A stretch of 64,000 nucleotides of DNA from Micromonospora solifontis (GTDB lineage Bacteria > Actinomycetota > Actinomycetes > Mycobacteriales > Micromonosporaceae): positions 1 through 64,000 of the forward strand of contig NZ_RJLN01000026.1 of the NCBI RefSeq assembly GCF_003725545.1. The letters are read 5' to 3'. Both the position numbers and the translations under genes were made by a program. Below, piece after piece: positions 7,719 through 15,924 of this stretch. Every line of letters begins with the position of its first letter. The first letter of the stretch is position 1. The notes beneath the pieces are model-generated. The model was not told where the DNA came from. It saw only the letters and a program-made list of their open reading frames with translations, and did no database searches.

Positions 7719-8957
7719 GTGAGCAGTGCCGTCGTACCCGATCACCCCTGGCTGCTGCCGGGGTCGCTGGCGCCCACGTCGCGGGCGATCCGCCGGACGC
7801 CACGGGACTGGGTCGTCGACGCGCTGGCCTTCCTGCTCGCCATCGGCTGGGTGGTGCTCGCCTTCACCGACTCGGTACGCCCCGATCCACAGTTCGCGTT
7901 GAACACCGGCCCGTCCTGGCTCAACGAGGTCGACCTCGTCCTCGGTGCGACGGCCGCCGCCGCGCTCTGGCTGCGGCGCCGCTGGCCGGTGGGGCTGGCC
8001 GTCGCCACGGCGCCGCTGGTGCTCTTCTCGGTCACCGCGTCGGTGGCCCTGCTGATCATCGTGTTCACCGTGCTGGTGCACCGGCCGTTGCCGGTGGCGG
8101 CGGCGCTGGTCGGCTGGCACCTGCTGAGCAGCCCGCTGTACGTCATGCTCCGCCCCGATCCGGTGCTGCCGTTCTGGGCGACCACGGTCTGGACCCTGCT
8201 GTTCATCGGCGCGGTGGTGGCGTGGGCGCTGTTCGTCCGGGCCCGCCGCCAGCTCGTGCTCTCGCTGCGCGACCGTGCCGACCGGGCCGAGGCCGAGCAG
8301 CAGCTCCGCGTCGACCAGGCCCGCCAGCTCGAACGCACCCGCATCGCCCGGGAGATGCACGACGTGCTCGCGCACCGGATCTCCCTGCTCAGCCTGCACG
8401 CCGGGGCCCTGGAGTTCCGTCCGGACGCGCCGCCGGCCGAGGTCGCGAAGGCGGCCGGGGTGATCCGGGCCAGCGCGCACGCCGCCCTCCAGGACCTGCG
8501 CGAGGTGATCGGCGTGCTCCGCGCCGAACCGGCCGCTGGTGGGGCGCCGGAACGCCCGCAGCCCACCCTCGGCGACGTGCCGGCGCTGGTCGCCGAGTCG
8601 CGGGCCGCCGGGGTACGGGTCAGCGTGCTGGACGAGGTGGTCGACGCGACGGCCGTCCCGGCGGCGGTCGGGCGCAGCGCGTACCGGATCGTGCAGGAAG
8701 GGCTCACCAACGCCCGCAAGCACGCGCCCGGGGCGGTGGTGACCGTCCGGCTGGCCGGCGGCCCCGAGGCCGGCCTGGCGGTGGAGATCCGCAACCGGTG
8801 GCCGGTGGGCGGGCCCGGTTCGCCGATCCCCGGCACGGGCACCGGGCTGGTGGGGGTCGCCGAGCGGGTCACCCTCGCCGGCGGCCGGCTGGAGCACGGG
8901 CGGGACGCCGACGGCGACTTCCGGCTGGCCGCCTGGCTGCCCTGGCCGGCGTCGTGA
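7719..8957 (+). CDS. Sensor histidine kinase (NarL/DesK type)
   Basis: This 412-residue membrane histidine kinase has several transmembrane segments in its first half. Next come a HisKA_3 dimerisation box with the phospho-acceptor in ERTRIAREMHDVLAHRIS and a HATPase domain with an N-box (VQEGLTNARKHAPG) and a G-box (GTGTGLVGVAERV). The extracytoplasmic part is minimal, so it probably senses the membrane or a drug there. Its stop overlaps the start of the response regulator (GTGA). The divergent ABC exporter is the likely target. Confidence 0.9.
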   Translation: MSSAVVPDHPWLLPGSLAPTSRAIRRTPRDWVVDALAFLLAIGWVVLAFTDSVRPDPQFALNTGPSWLNEVDLVLGATAAAALWLRRRWPVGLAVATAPLVLFSVTASVALLIIVFTVLVHRPLPVAAALVGWHLLSSPLYVMLRPDPVLPFWATTVWTLLFIGAVVAWALFVRARRQLVLSLRDRADRAEAEQQLRVDQARQLERTRIAREMHDVLAHRISLLSLHAGALEFRPDAPPAEVAKAAGVIRASAHAALQDLREVIGVLRAEPAAGGAPERPQPTLGDVPALVAESRAAGVRVSVLDEVVDATAVPAAVGRSAYRIVQEGLTNARKHAPGAVVTVRLAGGPEAGLAVEIRNRWPVGGPGSPIPGTGTGLVGVAERVTLAGGRLEHGRDADGDFRLAAWLPWPAS

Positions 8958-9637
8958 CGGCCGGGGACCGGGACCCGGTCCGGGTGCTGATCGTCGACGA
9001 CGACGCGCTGGTCCGGGCCGCGCTGTCGATGATCCTCGGCGGCGTGCCCGACATCCGGGTGGTCGGCGAGGCCACCGACGGGGCCGAGGTGCCGGCCGCC
9101 GTGGCCGCGTACGCCCCGCACGTGGTGCTGATGGACATCCGGATGCCCCGGGTGGACGGGCTGGCCGCCACCGAGGCGCTACGGGCGGCCCCGGACCCGC
9201 CGGAGGTGCTGGTGCTCACCACGTTCGACGCCGACGAGCAGGTGCTGCGGGCGCTGCGCGCCGGGGCCGGCGGTTTCCTGCTCAAGGACACCCCGCCCGC
9301 CGAGATCGTGACCGCGGTGCGCCGGGTGGCGGCGGGCGAGGCCACCCTGTCGCCGGCGGTGACCCGGACGCTGATCGCGCACGTCACCGCGCCGACGCCG
9401 GCGTCCGGGCCGGACGCCCGCCAGGCCCGGGCGCTGCGGCTGCTGGACGGGCTGACCCCGCGCGAGCGGGAGGTGGCCGTGGCGCTCGGCCAGGGGCGGA
9501 CGAACGCGGAGATCTCGGCGGAGCTGTTCATGAGCGTGCCGACCGTGAAGGCGTACGTGTCCCGGCTGCTCACCAAGCTGGCGCTGAACAACCGGGTGCA
9601 GGTGGCCCTGCTGGTGCACGACGCGGGCCTGGTCTGA
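8954..9637 (+). CDS. LuxR/NarL-family response regulator
   Basis: The 227-residue protein has a receiver domain (VLIVDDDALVRAAL, phospho-acceptor Asp61 in VVLMDIRMPRVDG, conserved lysine in FLLKDTPP) and a C-terminal LuxR-type helix-turn-helix (LTPREREVAVALGQGRTNAE, VKAYVSRLLTKL). The GTG at 8954 overlaps the kinase stop, making a cognate pair. It probably activates the divergent ABC exporter operon. Confidence 0.92.
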   Translation: MTAGDRDPVRVLIVDDDALVRAALSMILGGVPDIRVVGEATDGAEVPAAVAAYAPHVVLMDIRMPRVDGLAATEALRAAPDPPEVLVLTTFDADEQVLRALRAGAGGFLLKDTPPAEIVTAVRRVAAGEATLSPAVTRTLIAHVTAPTPASGPDARQARALRLLDGLTPREREVAVALGQGRTNAEISAELFMSVPTVKAYVSRLLTKLALNNRVQVALLVHDAGLV

Positions 9638-9764
9638 GCCGCCGGGCAACGGACCTGCCGACCGCCCGGCGCATTGAACTCCTACCCGCGGCGGTCCGTA
9701 CCAGTGGTCGAGGATGTGGTGCGGCGGGTCGGCCGCACCGCTGCCGAACTGCGGGAGGCCTGCC

Positions 9765-10220
9765 GTGCGAGTTGGTGAGCAGTCGACGGATCCCATCGAT
9801 CAGATCCTGGGCGAGGTGCCGGTGCCGGCATCGCTGACCCCGGAGGACGTCCGGCTCGCGGTCCGGGCGGTGGTGGTGCACGCCGCCGAGGAGTGGCCCG
9901 CCGGGCCGAAGTGCCGCAACGACGGCTCCGCGTACCCCTGCCGGTTGCACCGGTGGGGACGGCGGGTGCTGGAGGCCCACGGCCTCAACGAGCGTCAGAT
10001 CGACGCGCTGGTGCGGCACGGCAACCCGTTCGTGCACGTGCCTTTCCCGTTCGTGCTGACCGGGCCGGCGGCGCGTCCGCCGGCGCCGGGCACCCAGACC
10101 CCGCGCGGCCCGGCCGGGCGGGCGGCCGCACCCGGCATGCGGCCCGCTATCCGGCCCGGCGGGACCGGCCGGCCCGTGGCGCCCCCCGCCACCCGGCCGC
10201 GCTGGCCCCGGGCGAGCTGA
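9765..10220 (+). CDS. Small protein with CRND-PCRLHRWGRRVL motif (paralogue 1)
   Basis: I do not recognise this family. The 151-residue protein has a conserved core (AVRAVVVHA, CRND, PCRLHRWGRRVL, then HGL and IDAL) shared with the protein at 18304. Two cysteines nine residues apart with nearby histidines could bind metal. The C-terminal third is low-complexity Pro/Gly/Arg and absent from the paralogue. The GTG at 9765 is set by GGGAGG six bases upstream; an earlier in-frame start lacks an RBS. Confidence 0.75.
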   Translation: MRVGEQSTDPIDQILGEVPVPASLTPEDVRLAVRAVVVHAAEEWPAGPKCRNDGSAYPCRLHRWGRRVLEAHGLNERQIDALVRHGNPFVHVPFPFVLTGPAARPPAPGTQTPRGPAGRAAAPGMRPAIRPGGTGRPVAPPATRPRWPRAS

Positions 10221-10253
10221 CGACCGCTGGTCTCAGGCACACCCGGGAACGGG

Positions 10254-10382
10254 ACGGCGGGTCGGCCCGTGGTGGCGCGGGGCCCCATACCCCCGCGTCG
10301 GGCCGCCGTCCACGGCGGGTCGGCCCGTGGTGGCGCGGGGCCCCATACCCCCGCGTCGGGCCGCCGTCCACGGCGGGTCGGC
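10254..10382. repeat. 58-bp tandem repeat, about 2.2 copies
   Basis: Copies at 10254-10311 and 10312-10369 are identical. A 13-base partial third copy (10370-10382) ends exactly at the stop codon of the M15 peptidase gene. Each unit holds internal inverted repeats (CGGCCCG with CGGGCCG, GCGGGG with CCCCGC), so it may act as a duplicated terminator between the convergent genes. Two copies without varied spacers rule out CRISPR. Confidence 0.9.
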
Positions 10383-11159
10383 TCAGCCGATCCCGCAGTC
10401 GGGCGCGGACCAGCTGGTGGTGTTGCTGCTCTTGTCCTGGTTGTTCTCCCGGCGGGAGTCCACGTGGACGTGGTCGTCGTGGTCGGGGTAGCCGGGGCCG
10501 TAGATGCCGCTGAAGCCGTGGTTGCGGGCGTTGCGCGCCACGGTGCACAGCGACGAGGTCTTCGAGAGCACGTCGGCCGCGTTGCCGTAGAGGTGCTGGC
10601 TGTCCGACGCCCCGCCGACCTGCCGGTTGCAGGCGATGCTGCGGAAGCCGCTGCTCACGTAGAGCGGCTTGTCGCCGAGGCTGCGCCGCAGCGCCTCCAG
10701 CTTCCACATGGTGCGTACCGCGTCCTGCCGGGTGGCGCTCGCGGACAGCGGCCCGCCGCTCCAGCCGCCCACGCCACAGCCGTTGTCGAGTTCGGTGTAG
10801 CTGAAGTGCTTCGGCGTGCAGTCGTTGTCCTGCAGGTCGTAGATCTTGGCGAACGTCTGCGGCCCGGCGATGCCGTCGGCCCGCAGCCCGTACGCGGCCT
10901 GGAACCTGCGGACGGCGGCGGCGGTCTCGGGACCGTAGATGCCGTCGATCCGGACGATGTCCCGGTAGGCGGCCCAGCCCGCCACCCGGATCTGCAACTG
11001 TCGGACGTCGTCGCCCGAGCGCCCCTGGGAGAGGGTCCGCTTCCAGGTGTAGCAGCCGTCGGCGTGGGCGGCCGGCGCGGCGACCACGGTGGCGATCGCG
11101 GCCCCGGGCAGTGCCAGCGCGAGGGCGACGGCTGCCCGCTTGAGGGTGTTGACGCGCAC
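10383..11159 (-). CDS. Secreted D-Ala-D-Ala peptidase, M15 family, with peptidoglycan-binding domain
   Basis: The order is a signal peptide (MRVNTLKRAAVALALALPGA, cleavage near AHA-DG), a PG_binding_1 domain (SGDDVRQLQIRVAG to GIAGPQTFAKIY) and a zinc peptidase domain. The latter has SSGFRS, the ligands in SQHLYGNAADV, and HDDHVHVD. The family trims peptidoglycan stem peptides outside the cell. The GTG at 11159 has GGGAGG seven bases upstream. Six or more cysteines in the mature part suggest disulfides. It is divergent from the DUF6642-like gene. Confidence 0.9.
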   Translation of the reverse strand: MRVNTLKRAAVALALALPGAAIATVVAAPAAHADGCYTWKRTLSQGRSGDDVRQLQIRVAGWAAYRDIVRIDGIYGPETAAAVRRFQAAYGLRADGIAGPQTFAKIYDLQDNDCTPKHFSYTELDNGCGVGGWSGGPLSASATRQDAVRTMWKLEALRRSLGDKPLYVSSGFRSIACNRQVGGASDSQHLYGNAADVLSKTSSLCTVARNARNHGFSGIYGPGYPDHDDHVHVDSRRENNQDKSSNTTSWSAPDCGIG

Positions 11160-11490
11160 GAAAGGCCTCCCGATAAGAGATCGAATGAGGTGTCAGCAGG
11201 ACATCGACCCGGACGTCCCGTGCCATCCACCTTGACAGCGTTGAGGACCATTCGGAGGCAATAATCGGAATTGTTCTCATAATTGCTTGTTGCTGGGCAC
11301 TCGCTGTGAAAAGCAGGGAAATTGCAAATCGCCCATTCCGGCCCTGCCGGGCTCGGCGTGGTCGTAACCGTGCGGTCGTGACGGAAGTGGCGAGCCGAGG
11401 ACACCTAGGGTGATGTCGGCGGGCCCCGATGGCCCGGTAACGTCTCCGCCGGGGCCGCTCAGGGGTTTCACGGGGCCGGGGAGGTGGGCG
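11160..11490. other. Divergent intergenic region with an AT-rich stretch
   Basis: These 331 bases separate two divergent genes. The stretch 11262-11290 (around CAATAATCGGAATTG and CATAATTG) is strikingly AT-rich for this genome and probably holds promoter elements. I saw no conserved riboswitch core, and no gene is supported. Confidence 0.45.
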
Positions 11491-12132
11491 TTGGCGCGTG
11501 GGGGCATCTTCTGCGTCGAGGGTCAGTGGCACCGGGACCTCAACGAGCGCGGCTCGGTCCTGCCCACGCTCGAACTGCTCGAACGGCTGGGCAAGATCCG
11601 GTTCATCCACAAGGACGCCGCCACCCGCGACGAGCTCTTCTACTTCCTCGACCGCTGGCTGCTCAAGCAGTACGCGGACTACCGGGTCGGCTTCTTCGCC
11701 ATGCACGGCGAGCCGAGTCGGCTCTGCCTCACCGACTGGGACTCGGTCGAGCTGGCCGACGTCGCGGAACGGATGGCCGGCCGGTGCGAGGGTCGCCGGC
11801 TCTACTTCGGCAGCTGCTCGGTGCTGCGCGCCTCCGACGCCGCGTTACGGGACTTCCTCGAGCTGACCGGCGCGGCGCTGATCTGCGGGTTCACCCGCGA
11901 GGTCGACTGGGTCGAGTCGGCGGCGTTCGAGACCGTCCTGCTGGACGTGCTGGCCAACGGCCAGCGGCACAACGCCGCCGAGCTGCGGATGGGGTCCGCC
12001 CACTGGGCGCCCCTGGCGTCGTACCTGGGCTTCCGGGTGATCTACGCGAATGGCCGGGCCTGGCGTCCGGCGGCGCGGCCCCGGGTACCGGCACAGCCCA
12101 CGCCGCGTCGCGTCGTCCACCGCCCCCGCTGA
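11491..12132 (+). CDS. DUF6642-like protein, candidate minimal caspase-fold peptidase
   Basis: The 213-residue protein starts MARGGIFCVEGQW from a TTG at 11491, chosen because GGGGAGG lies six bases upstream. It resembles a family I recall as DUF6642, without known function. Two strand ends look like a clan CD (caspase/CHAT) dyad: GFFAMHG with His72 and RRLYFGSCSV with Cys109. The next segment, ALICGFTREVDWVESAAF, parallels the strand and helix that follow the cysteine in CHAT domains. The peptidase idea is inference. There is no signal peptide, so it should be cytoplasmic, and it is single-domain. Confidence 0.75.
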   Translation: MARGGIFCVEGQWHRDLNERGSVLPTLELLERLGKIRFIHKDAATRDELFYFLDRWLLKQYADYRVGFFAMHGEPSRLCLTDWDSVELADVAERMAGRCEGRRLYFGSCSVLRASDAALRDFLELTGAALICGFTREVDWVESAAFETVLLDVLANGQRHNAAELRMGSAHWAPLASYLGFRVIYANGRAWRPAARPRVPAQPTPRRVVHRPR

Positions 12133-12222
12133 GAGCGACACCCCCGACCTGCCGCAGATCGCGGCCAGGCGGGCCGGCGGGCTGGGCAGGCCGGTGGCGG
12201 GGCGGCCTGGTAGAACCGAAAC

Positions 12223-12687
12223 ATGGCACGCACCATCGCGACCAACACCCGGGTCGACCGGGAGGCCCTGATCGAGTTCCTCCGCCCCCGGCACAAGGTC
12301 CTGCTGATCACCACCCGCGCCGACGGCCGGCCGCAGTCCTCGCCGGTCTCCGGCGGTGTCGACGCCGAGGGCCGGCTGGTGATCTCCACCTACCCCGAGC
12401 GGGCGAAGGTGACCAACATCCGGCGCGACCCCCGCGTCTCCGCCTGCGTGCTCTCCGACGACTGGAACGGCCCCTGGGTGCAGGTGGACGGCACCGCCGA
12501 GGTGCTCGACCTGCCCGAGGCGCTGGAACCGCTGGTGGAGTACTTCCGCAGCATCTCCGGTGAGCACCCGGACTGGGACGAGTACCGCGAGGCCATGGTG
12601 AAGCAGGGCAAGTCGCTGATCCGGATCACGGTCGAGAGTTGGGGGCCGATCGCCACCGGTGGTTTCCCGGCCCGGCTCGCCGACTGA
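12223..12687 (+). CDS. PPOX-class F420-dependent oxidoreductase family protein
   Basis: The 154-residue single-domain split-barrel protein shows KVLLITTRADGRPQSSPVSG, a VISTYPERAKVTNIRRDPRV strand pair and GPWVQVDGTAEVLDL. This pattern is typical of F420- or flavin-binding pyridoxamine-oxidase-like proteins in actinobacteria. The substrate is unknown. A TAGAAC sequence six bases before the ATG may be a leaderless -10. Its stop is 7 bases from the convergent reductase stop. Confidence 0.82.
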   Translation: MARTIATNTRVDREALIEFLRPRHKVLLITTRADGRPQSSPVSGGVDAEGRLVISTYPERAKVTNIRRDPRVSACVLSDDWNGPWVQVDGTAEVLDLPEALEPLVEYFRSISGEHPDWDEYREAMVKQGKSLIRITVESWGPIATGGFPARLAD

Positions 12688-12694
12688 ACGCCGG

Positions 12695-13336
12695 TCAGTA
12701 CGCGGCGGTGAAGCGCGCGTTGCGGAACCGAGGGTTCTCGATCTCGTCGACGATCGCCACCGCCAGGTCCTCGTAGGTGAGCACCGAGCGGCCCTGCGCG
12801 TCCGTCACCGGGTGGTCGGTGCCGGTGCGGTAGTGCCCGGTGCGCTCGCCCGGGTGGAACTCCAGCGGCGGCGGGGAGACGTACGTCCAGGTCACCCCGT
12901 CAGTCGAGGAACGGTAGAGGGCCAGTGCCTCGGCCTGGCCCTCGGCCGAGTCCCGGTACTCCTCGGGGAAGTCCGGCTCGTCCAGGTACGGGGTGCCCTT
13001 CGGGGTCAGCAGCGTCGCCCCGCCGCCCACGTGGATCACCCGGGGCGGGTCGGGCAGCTCGCGCAGCGTGTCCACCAGCGTCCGGGCGGCGTCGCGCCAC
13101 AGGTCCCGCTCGCCGCCGCCGATCGCCACCACGAACACGTCGGCGTCGCCGGCCAGCTCCCGTACGCTGCGGGGCGAGGTGGCGTCGCCGGTCACCGTGC
13201 GTACCCCGGCGGGCAGGTAGCTGGTCGCCTCCGGGCGGCGTACCGCCGCGGTGACCCGGTGCCCCCGCTCCGCCGCCTCCGCCGAGATCCGCGACCCGGC
13301 GGTGCCGCCGGCACCGAACACGACGATGTTGGCCAT
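12695..13336 (-). CDS. NAD(P)-binding atypical SDR / NmrA-like reductase
   Basis: The 213-residue Rossmann protein begins MANIVVFGAGGTAGSRI (GxGGTxG nucleotide motif). AVRRP follows at the end of strand 2, where NADP would bind. GGERDLWRDAARTLVDTLRE and SVLTYEDLAVAIVDEIE resemble flavin-reductase/NmrA-like proteins. It lacks the classical SDR Tyr-x3-Lys pair. The reaction is unknown. Confidence 0.82.
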   Translation of the reverse strand: MANIVVFGAGGTAGSRISAEAAERGHRVTAAVRRPEATSYLPAGVRTVTGDATSPRSVRELAGDADVFVVAIGGGERDLWRDAARTLVDTLRELPDPPRVIHVGGGATLLTPKGTPYLDEPDFPEEYRDSAEGQAEALALYRSSTDGVTWTYVSPPPLEFHPGERTGHYRTGTDHPVTDAQGRSVLTYEDLAVAIVDEIENPRFRNARFTAAY

Positions 13337-13342
13337 GCCCCC

Positions 13343-13348
13343 AGGCTA
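13343..13348 (-). promoter_or_regulatory. Leaderless -10 element TAGCCT
   Basis: On the minus strand TAGCCT is followed by six bases (GGGGGC) and then the ATG of the reductase at 13336. Confidence 0.6.
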
Positions 13349-13400
13349 GGGAAACCGGCGGACGCCCGGTGCCGTTACGCGGATCACGCCCGCGCCGCGC

Positions 13401-14633
13401 TCAGTCGACCAGCGCGGAGTAGACGAGCTGGCGCAGCTGCGAGCGCAGCGGGTACGTGCTGGACGGCATGAGCTGGGTGAACAGCAGGGCGGTGACCTCC
13501 TCGACCGGGTCCACCCAGAACGCGGTGCTGGCCAGGCCGCCCCAGTAGTACTCGCCGACGCTGCTCGGCACGCGGGACGGCACCGGGTCCAGCACCACGG
13601 CGAAGCCGAGCCCGAAGCCGATGCCGTCGAGGACCGTCTCGGCGAACCCCTCCGGGGAGAACGAGGCCAGGTCCCGGTTGCCCGGCAGGTGGTTGCGGGT
13701 CATGAAGCGGATCGTCCGGGGCCCCAGCAGGCGGACCCCGTCCAGCTCGCCGCCGCGCAGCAGGAACTGCGTGAACCGGTGGTAGTCGGCGGCGGTGGAG
13801 ACCAGGCCGCCGCCGCCGGAGAACCAGCTCGGCTCGGCCAGCGCGGCCCGGCCGATGCCGTCGGCGCGGACCGCCTCGCCGGTGGCCGGGTGCGGGGTGT
13901 AGAGGGCGGCCAGCCGCTTGGCGTCCGGCTCGTCGACCCACCACCGGGTGTCGGTCATGCCGAGCGGGCGCAGGATCCGCTCGGTGAAGAAGGCGTCCAG
14001 GCGCTGCCCGGAGACCACCTCGACCAGCCGGCCCAGCACGTCGGTGGAGACCCCGTAGTTCCAGCTCGTGCCCGGCTGGAAGAGCAGCGGCAGCTGCGCC
14101 AGCCCGGCCGAGGCCGCGGCCAGGTCGGCGCCCGACGGCACGCCCAGGTCGAAGCCGGCCTTGCGGTAGAGGCCGTCGACCACCGTGCTCTGCGCGAAGC
14201 CGTACGTCAGGCCGGCGGTGTGGGTGAGCAGGTGCCAGACCCGGATCGGCTCGACCGCCGGCACCGTGTACGGCTTGAGCACCGAGCCCTTGTCGTAGAC
14301 CCGGACGTCGGCGAACTCCGGCAGCCAGCGGCTGATCGGGTCGTTCAGCTCGAACCGGCCCTCCTCCCAGAGCATCATCGCCGCGACGGAGGTGAGCGGC
14401 TTGGTCATCGAGTAGATGCGCCACAGGGTGTCCGCCTCGACCGGTGTGCCGGCCTCCCGGTCCCGCAGCCCGTAGGTCGAGGAGTGGGCCACCTCGCCCC
14501 GGCGGGTCACCACGATCTGCCAGCCGGCGAGCCGCCCGTCGTCGACGTACCTGCCGAAGTGCCCGTCGATCCGCGCCAACCGGGCGGGGTCGAAGCCGAT
14601 GTCAGCGGGGTCGGTGCTCACTGCGAGGTTCAC
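13401..14633 (-). CDS. Serine hydrolase, beta-lactamase class C / EstB type
   Basis: The 410-residue protein has the nucleophile motif SMTK (in RIYSMTKPLTSVAA), NYGVSTDVLG at the Tyr position, and the wide spacing of class C-like esterases. No signal peptide is evident, so it is probably an intracellular esterase or amidase rather than a resistance enzyme. The GTG at 14633 was chosen because sequence upstream loses family character and runs into the divergent promoter of the pentapeptide gene. Confidence 0.85.
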   Translation of the reverse strand: MNLAVSTDPADIGFDPARLARIDGHFGRYVDDGRLAGWQIVVTRRGEVAHSSTYGLRDREAGTPVEADTLWRIYSMTKPLTSVAAMMLWEEGRFELNDPISRWLPEFADVRVYDKGSVLKPYTVPAVEPIRVWHLLTHTAGLTYGFAQSTVVDGLYRKAGFDLGVPSGADLAAASAGLAQLPLLFQPGTSWNYGVSTDVLGRLVEVVSGQRLDAFFTERILRPLGMTDTRWWVDEPDAKRLAALYTPHPATGEAVRADGIGRAALAEPSWFSGGGGLVSTAADYHRFTQFLLRGGELDGVRLLGPRTIRFMTRNHLPGNRDLASFSPEGFAETVLDGIGFGLGFAVVLDPVPSRVPSSVGEYYWGGLASTAFWVDPVEEVTALLFTQLMPSSTYPLRSQLRQLVYSALVD

Positions 14634-14686
14634 GGCGCCGACGCTACCGCCCGGTAGCCGGACCGGGAAGTGTCGGCAGCCCCCAC

Positions 14687-14692
14687 TAATGT
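14687..14692 (+). promoter_or_regulatory. Leaderless -10 element TAATGT
   Basis: TAATGT is followed by seven bases and then the ATG at 14700. With no RBS before that ATG, a leaderless transcript is likely. Confidence 0.65.
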
Positions 14693-14699
14693 CGGTCGC

Positions 14700-15293
14700 A
14701 TGCCGGAGACCGTCGAGGACGTCACCTACCGCCACCAGGACTGGTACGCCGAGGAACTGGTCGACCGGCACTTCGTCCGTTGTGAGTTCTTCCACGTCGA
14801 CCTGACCGAGGCGCTGAGCCAGGGGGCCAGCTTCACCGAGTGCGTCTTCGGCAACGTGGCCTTCAACGCCTCCCGGCACACCGACTCCGCGTTCACCCGC
14901 TGCACGTTCAAGCGCTGCAACCTCTTCGAGGCCGAGTTCACCGGCTGCAAGCTGGTGGGCAGCGGCTTCGACCAGTGTGACCTGCGCCCGCTGCGGATCG
15001 ACGGCGGCGACTGGTCGTTCGTGGCCCTGCCCGGCGCCGACCTGCGCGGGGTGCGGATCACCGACGTCCGGATGCGCGAGGTCGACCTGACCGGCGCGGA
15101 CCTGACCGGCGCCACCGTCACGGGCGTCGACCTGTCCGGGGCGCAGTTGCACGCGGCCAAGCTGATCCGGGCCGACCTGCGGGGCAGCGACCTGACCGCG
15201 CTGGACCCGACGGCCGTTGAGCGGACCGGGGCGATCGTCGACGCGGAACAGGCGGTCGTGCTGGCCCAGGCGCTCGGCTTCGAGATCCGCTGA
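14700..15293 (+). CDS. Pentapeptide repeat protein
   Basis: Most of this 197-residue protein consists of pentapeptide repeats of the A(D/N)LxX type (for example DLTGADLTGATVTGVDLSGA and LIRADLRGSDLT), which fold as a right-handed quadrilateral beta helix. The N-terminal repeats are cysteine-rich (FTECVFGN, FTRCTFKRCN). Some family members protect DNA gyrase by mimicking DNA; that role cannot be assigned here. The gene is divergent from the serine hydrolase. Confidence 0.88.
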   Translation: MPETVEDVTYRHQDWYAEELVDRHFVRCEFFHVDLTEALSQGASFTECVFGNVAFNASRHTDSAFTRCTFKRCNLFEAEFTGCKLVGSGFDQCDLRPLRIDGGDWSFVALPGADLRGVRITDVRMREVDLTGADLTGATVTGVDLSGAQLHAAKLIRADLRGSDLTALDPTAVERTGAIVDAEQAVVLAQALGFEIR

Positions 15294-15347
15294 CCCGTGG
15301 CGGAAATGCGCCGTAGCCTGTCAGGTTTCCCTGCCAGGCTGACCGGC

Positions 15348-15800
15348 ATGACATGGTGGTCCGACCTGGTGGCGTCCGAACCCGACTTCGCCGCGCGCGT
15401 GCGCGCCCGTTTCGCGGTCCGCAAGCACGGCACGATGGCGACCCTGCGGCGGGACGGCTCGCCCCGGATCAGCGGCACGGAGTTCGACTTCGGCGACGAC
15501 GGCCAGCTCCGGCTGGGCAGCATGGCGGGCGCGCGCAAGGCGCTCGACCTGCGCCGCGACCCCCGGGTGGCGCTGCACTGCCCGACCGAGGACGCCCCCG
15601 AGGACGACCCGGCGTCCTGGGGCGGGGACGCGAAGATCGCCGGCCGGGCGCACGAGGAGCCGCCGGGGGAGGACGGCTCACACCGGTTCCGGGTCGAGCT
15701 GACCGAGGTGGTGTTGACCCGGGTCGGCGATCCGCCGGACCACCTGGTGATCGAGAGCTGGCATCCCGGCCGGGGTCTGGAGCGGCGGGAGCGCCGCTGA
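15348..15800 (+). CDS. PPOX-like split-barrel protein
   Basis: The 150-residue protein MTWWSDLVASEPDFAARV has a split barrel related to pyridoxamine-phosphate oxidases (HGTMATLRRDGSPRISGTEF, LGSMAGARKALDLRRDPRVA). The ATG at 15348 is favoured because the preceding in-frame residues are not conserved-looking. A TAGCCT at 15314-15319 may be its -10. Cofactor (F420, FMN or haem) and substrate are unknown. Confidence 0.8.
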   Translation: MTWWSDLVASEPDFAARVRARFAVRKHGTMATLRRDGSPRISGTEFDFGDDGQLRLGSMAGARKALDLRRDPRVALHCPTEDAPEDDPASWGGDAKIAGRAHEEPPGEDGSHRFRVELTEVVLTRVGDPPDHLVIESWHPGRGLERRERR

Positions 15801-15924
15801 GCGCACATCCCACTGTCGGGAAAATGCCTTGTGGTGGCAGCTTCTCGGAGATCGAGACGTGTGTCATTCTCCCTGCGGCGGACCACGGCGCGATCGCCGG
15901 CGCCGGTGGCCGAGGGAGGGGTCG

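Noticed and set aside
10254..10382. CRISPR-like array
   Set aside because: The repeats are directly adjacent, with no spacers of different sequence and only two full copies.
11160..11400. Possible c-di-AMP (ydaO-type) riboswitch before the M15 peptidase
   Set aside because: Such switches often precede actinobacterial cell-wall hydrolases, but I could not find the conserved core segments in the leader.
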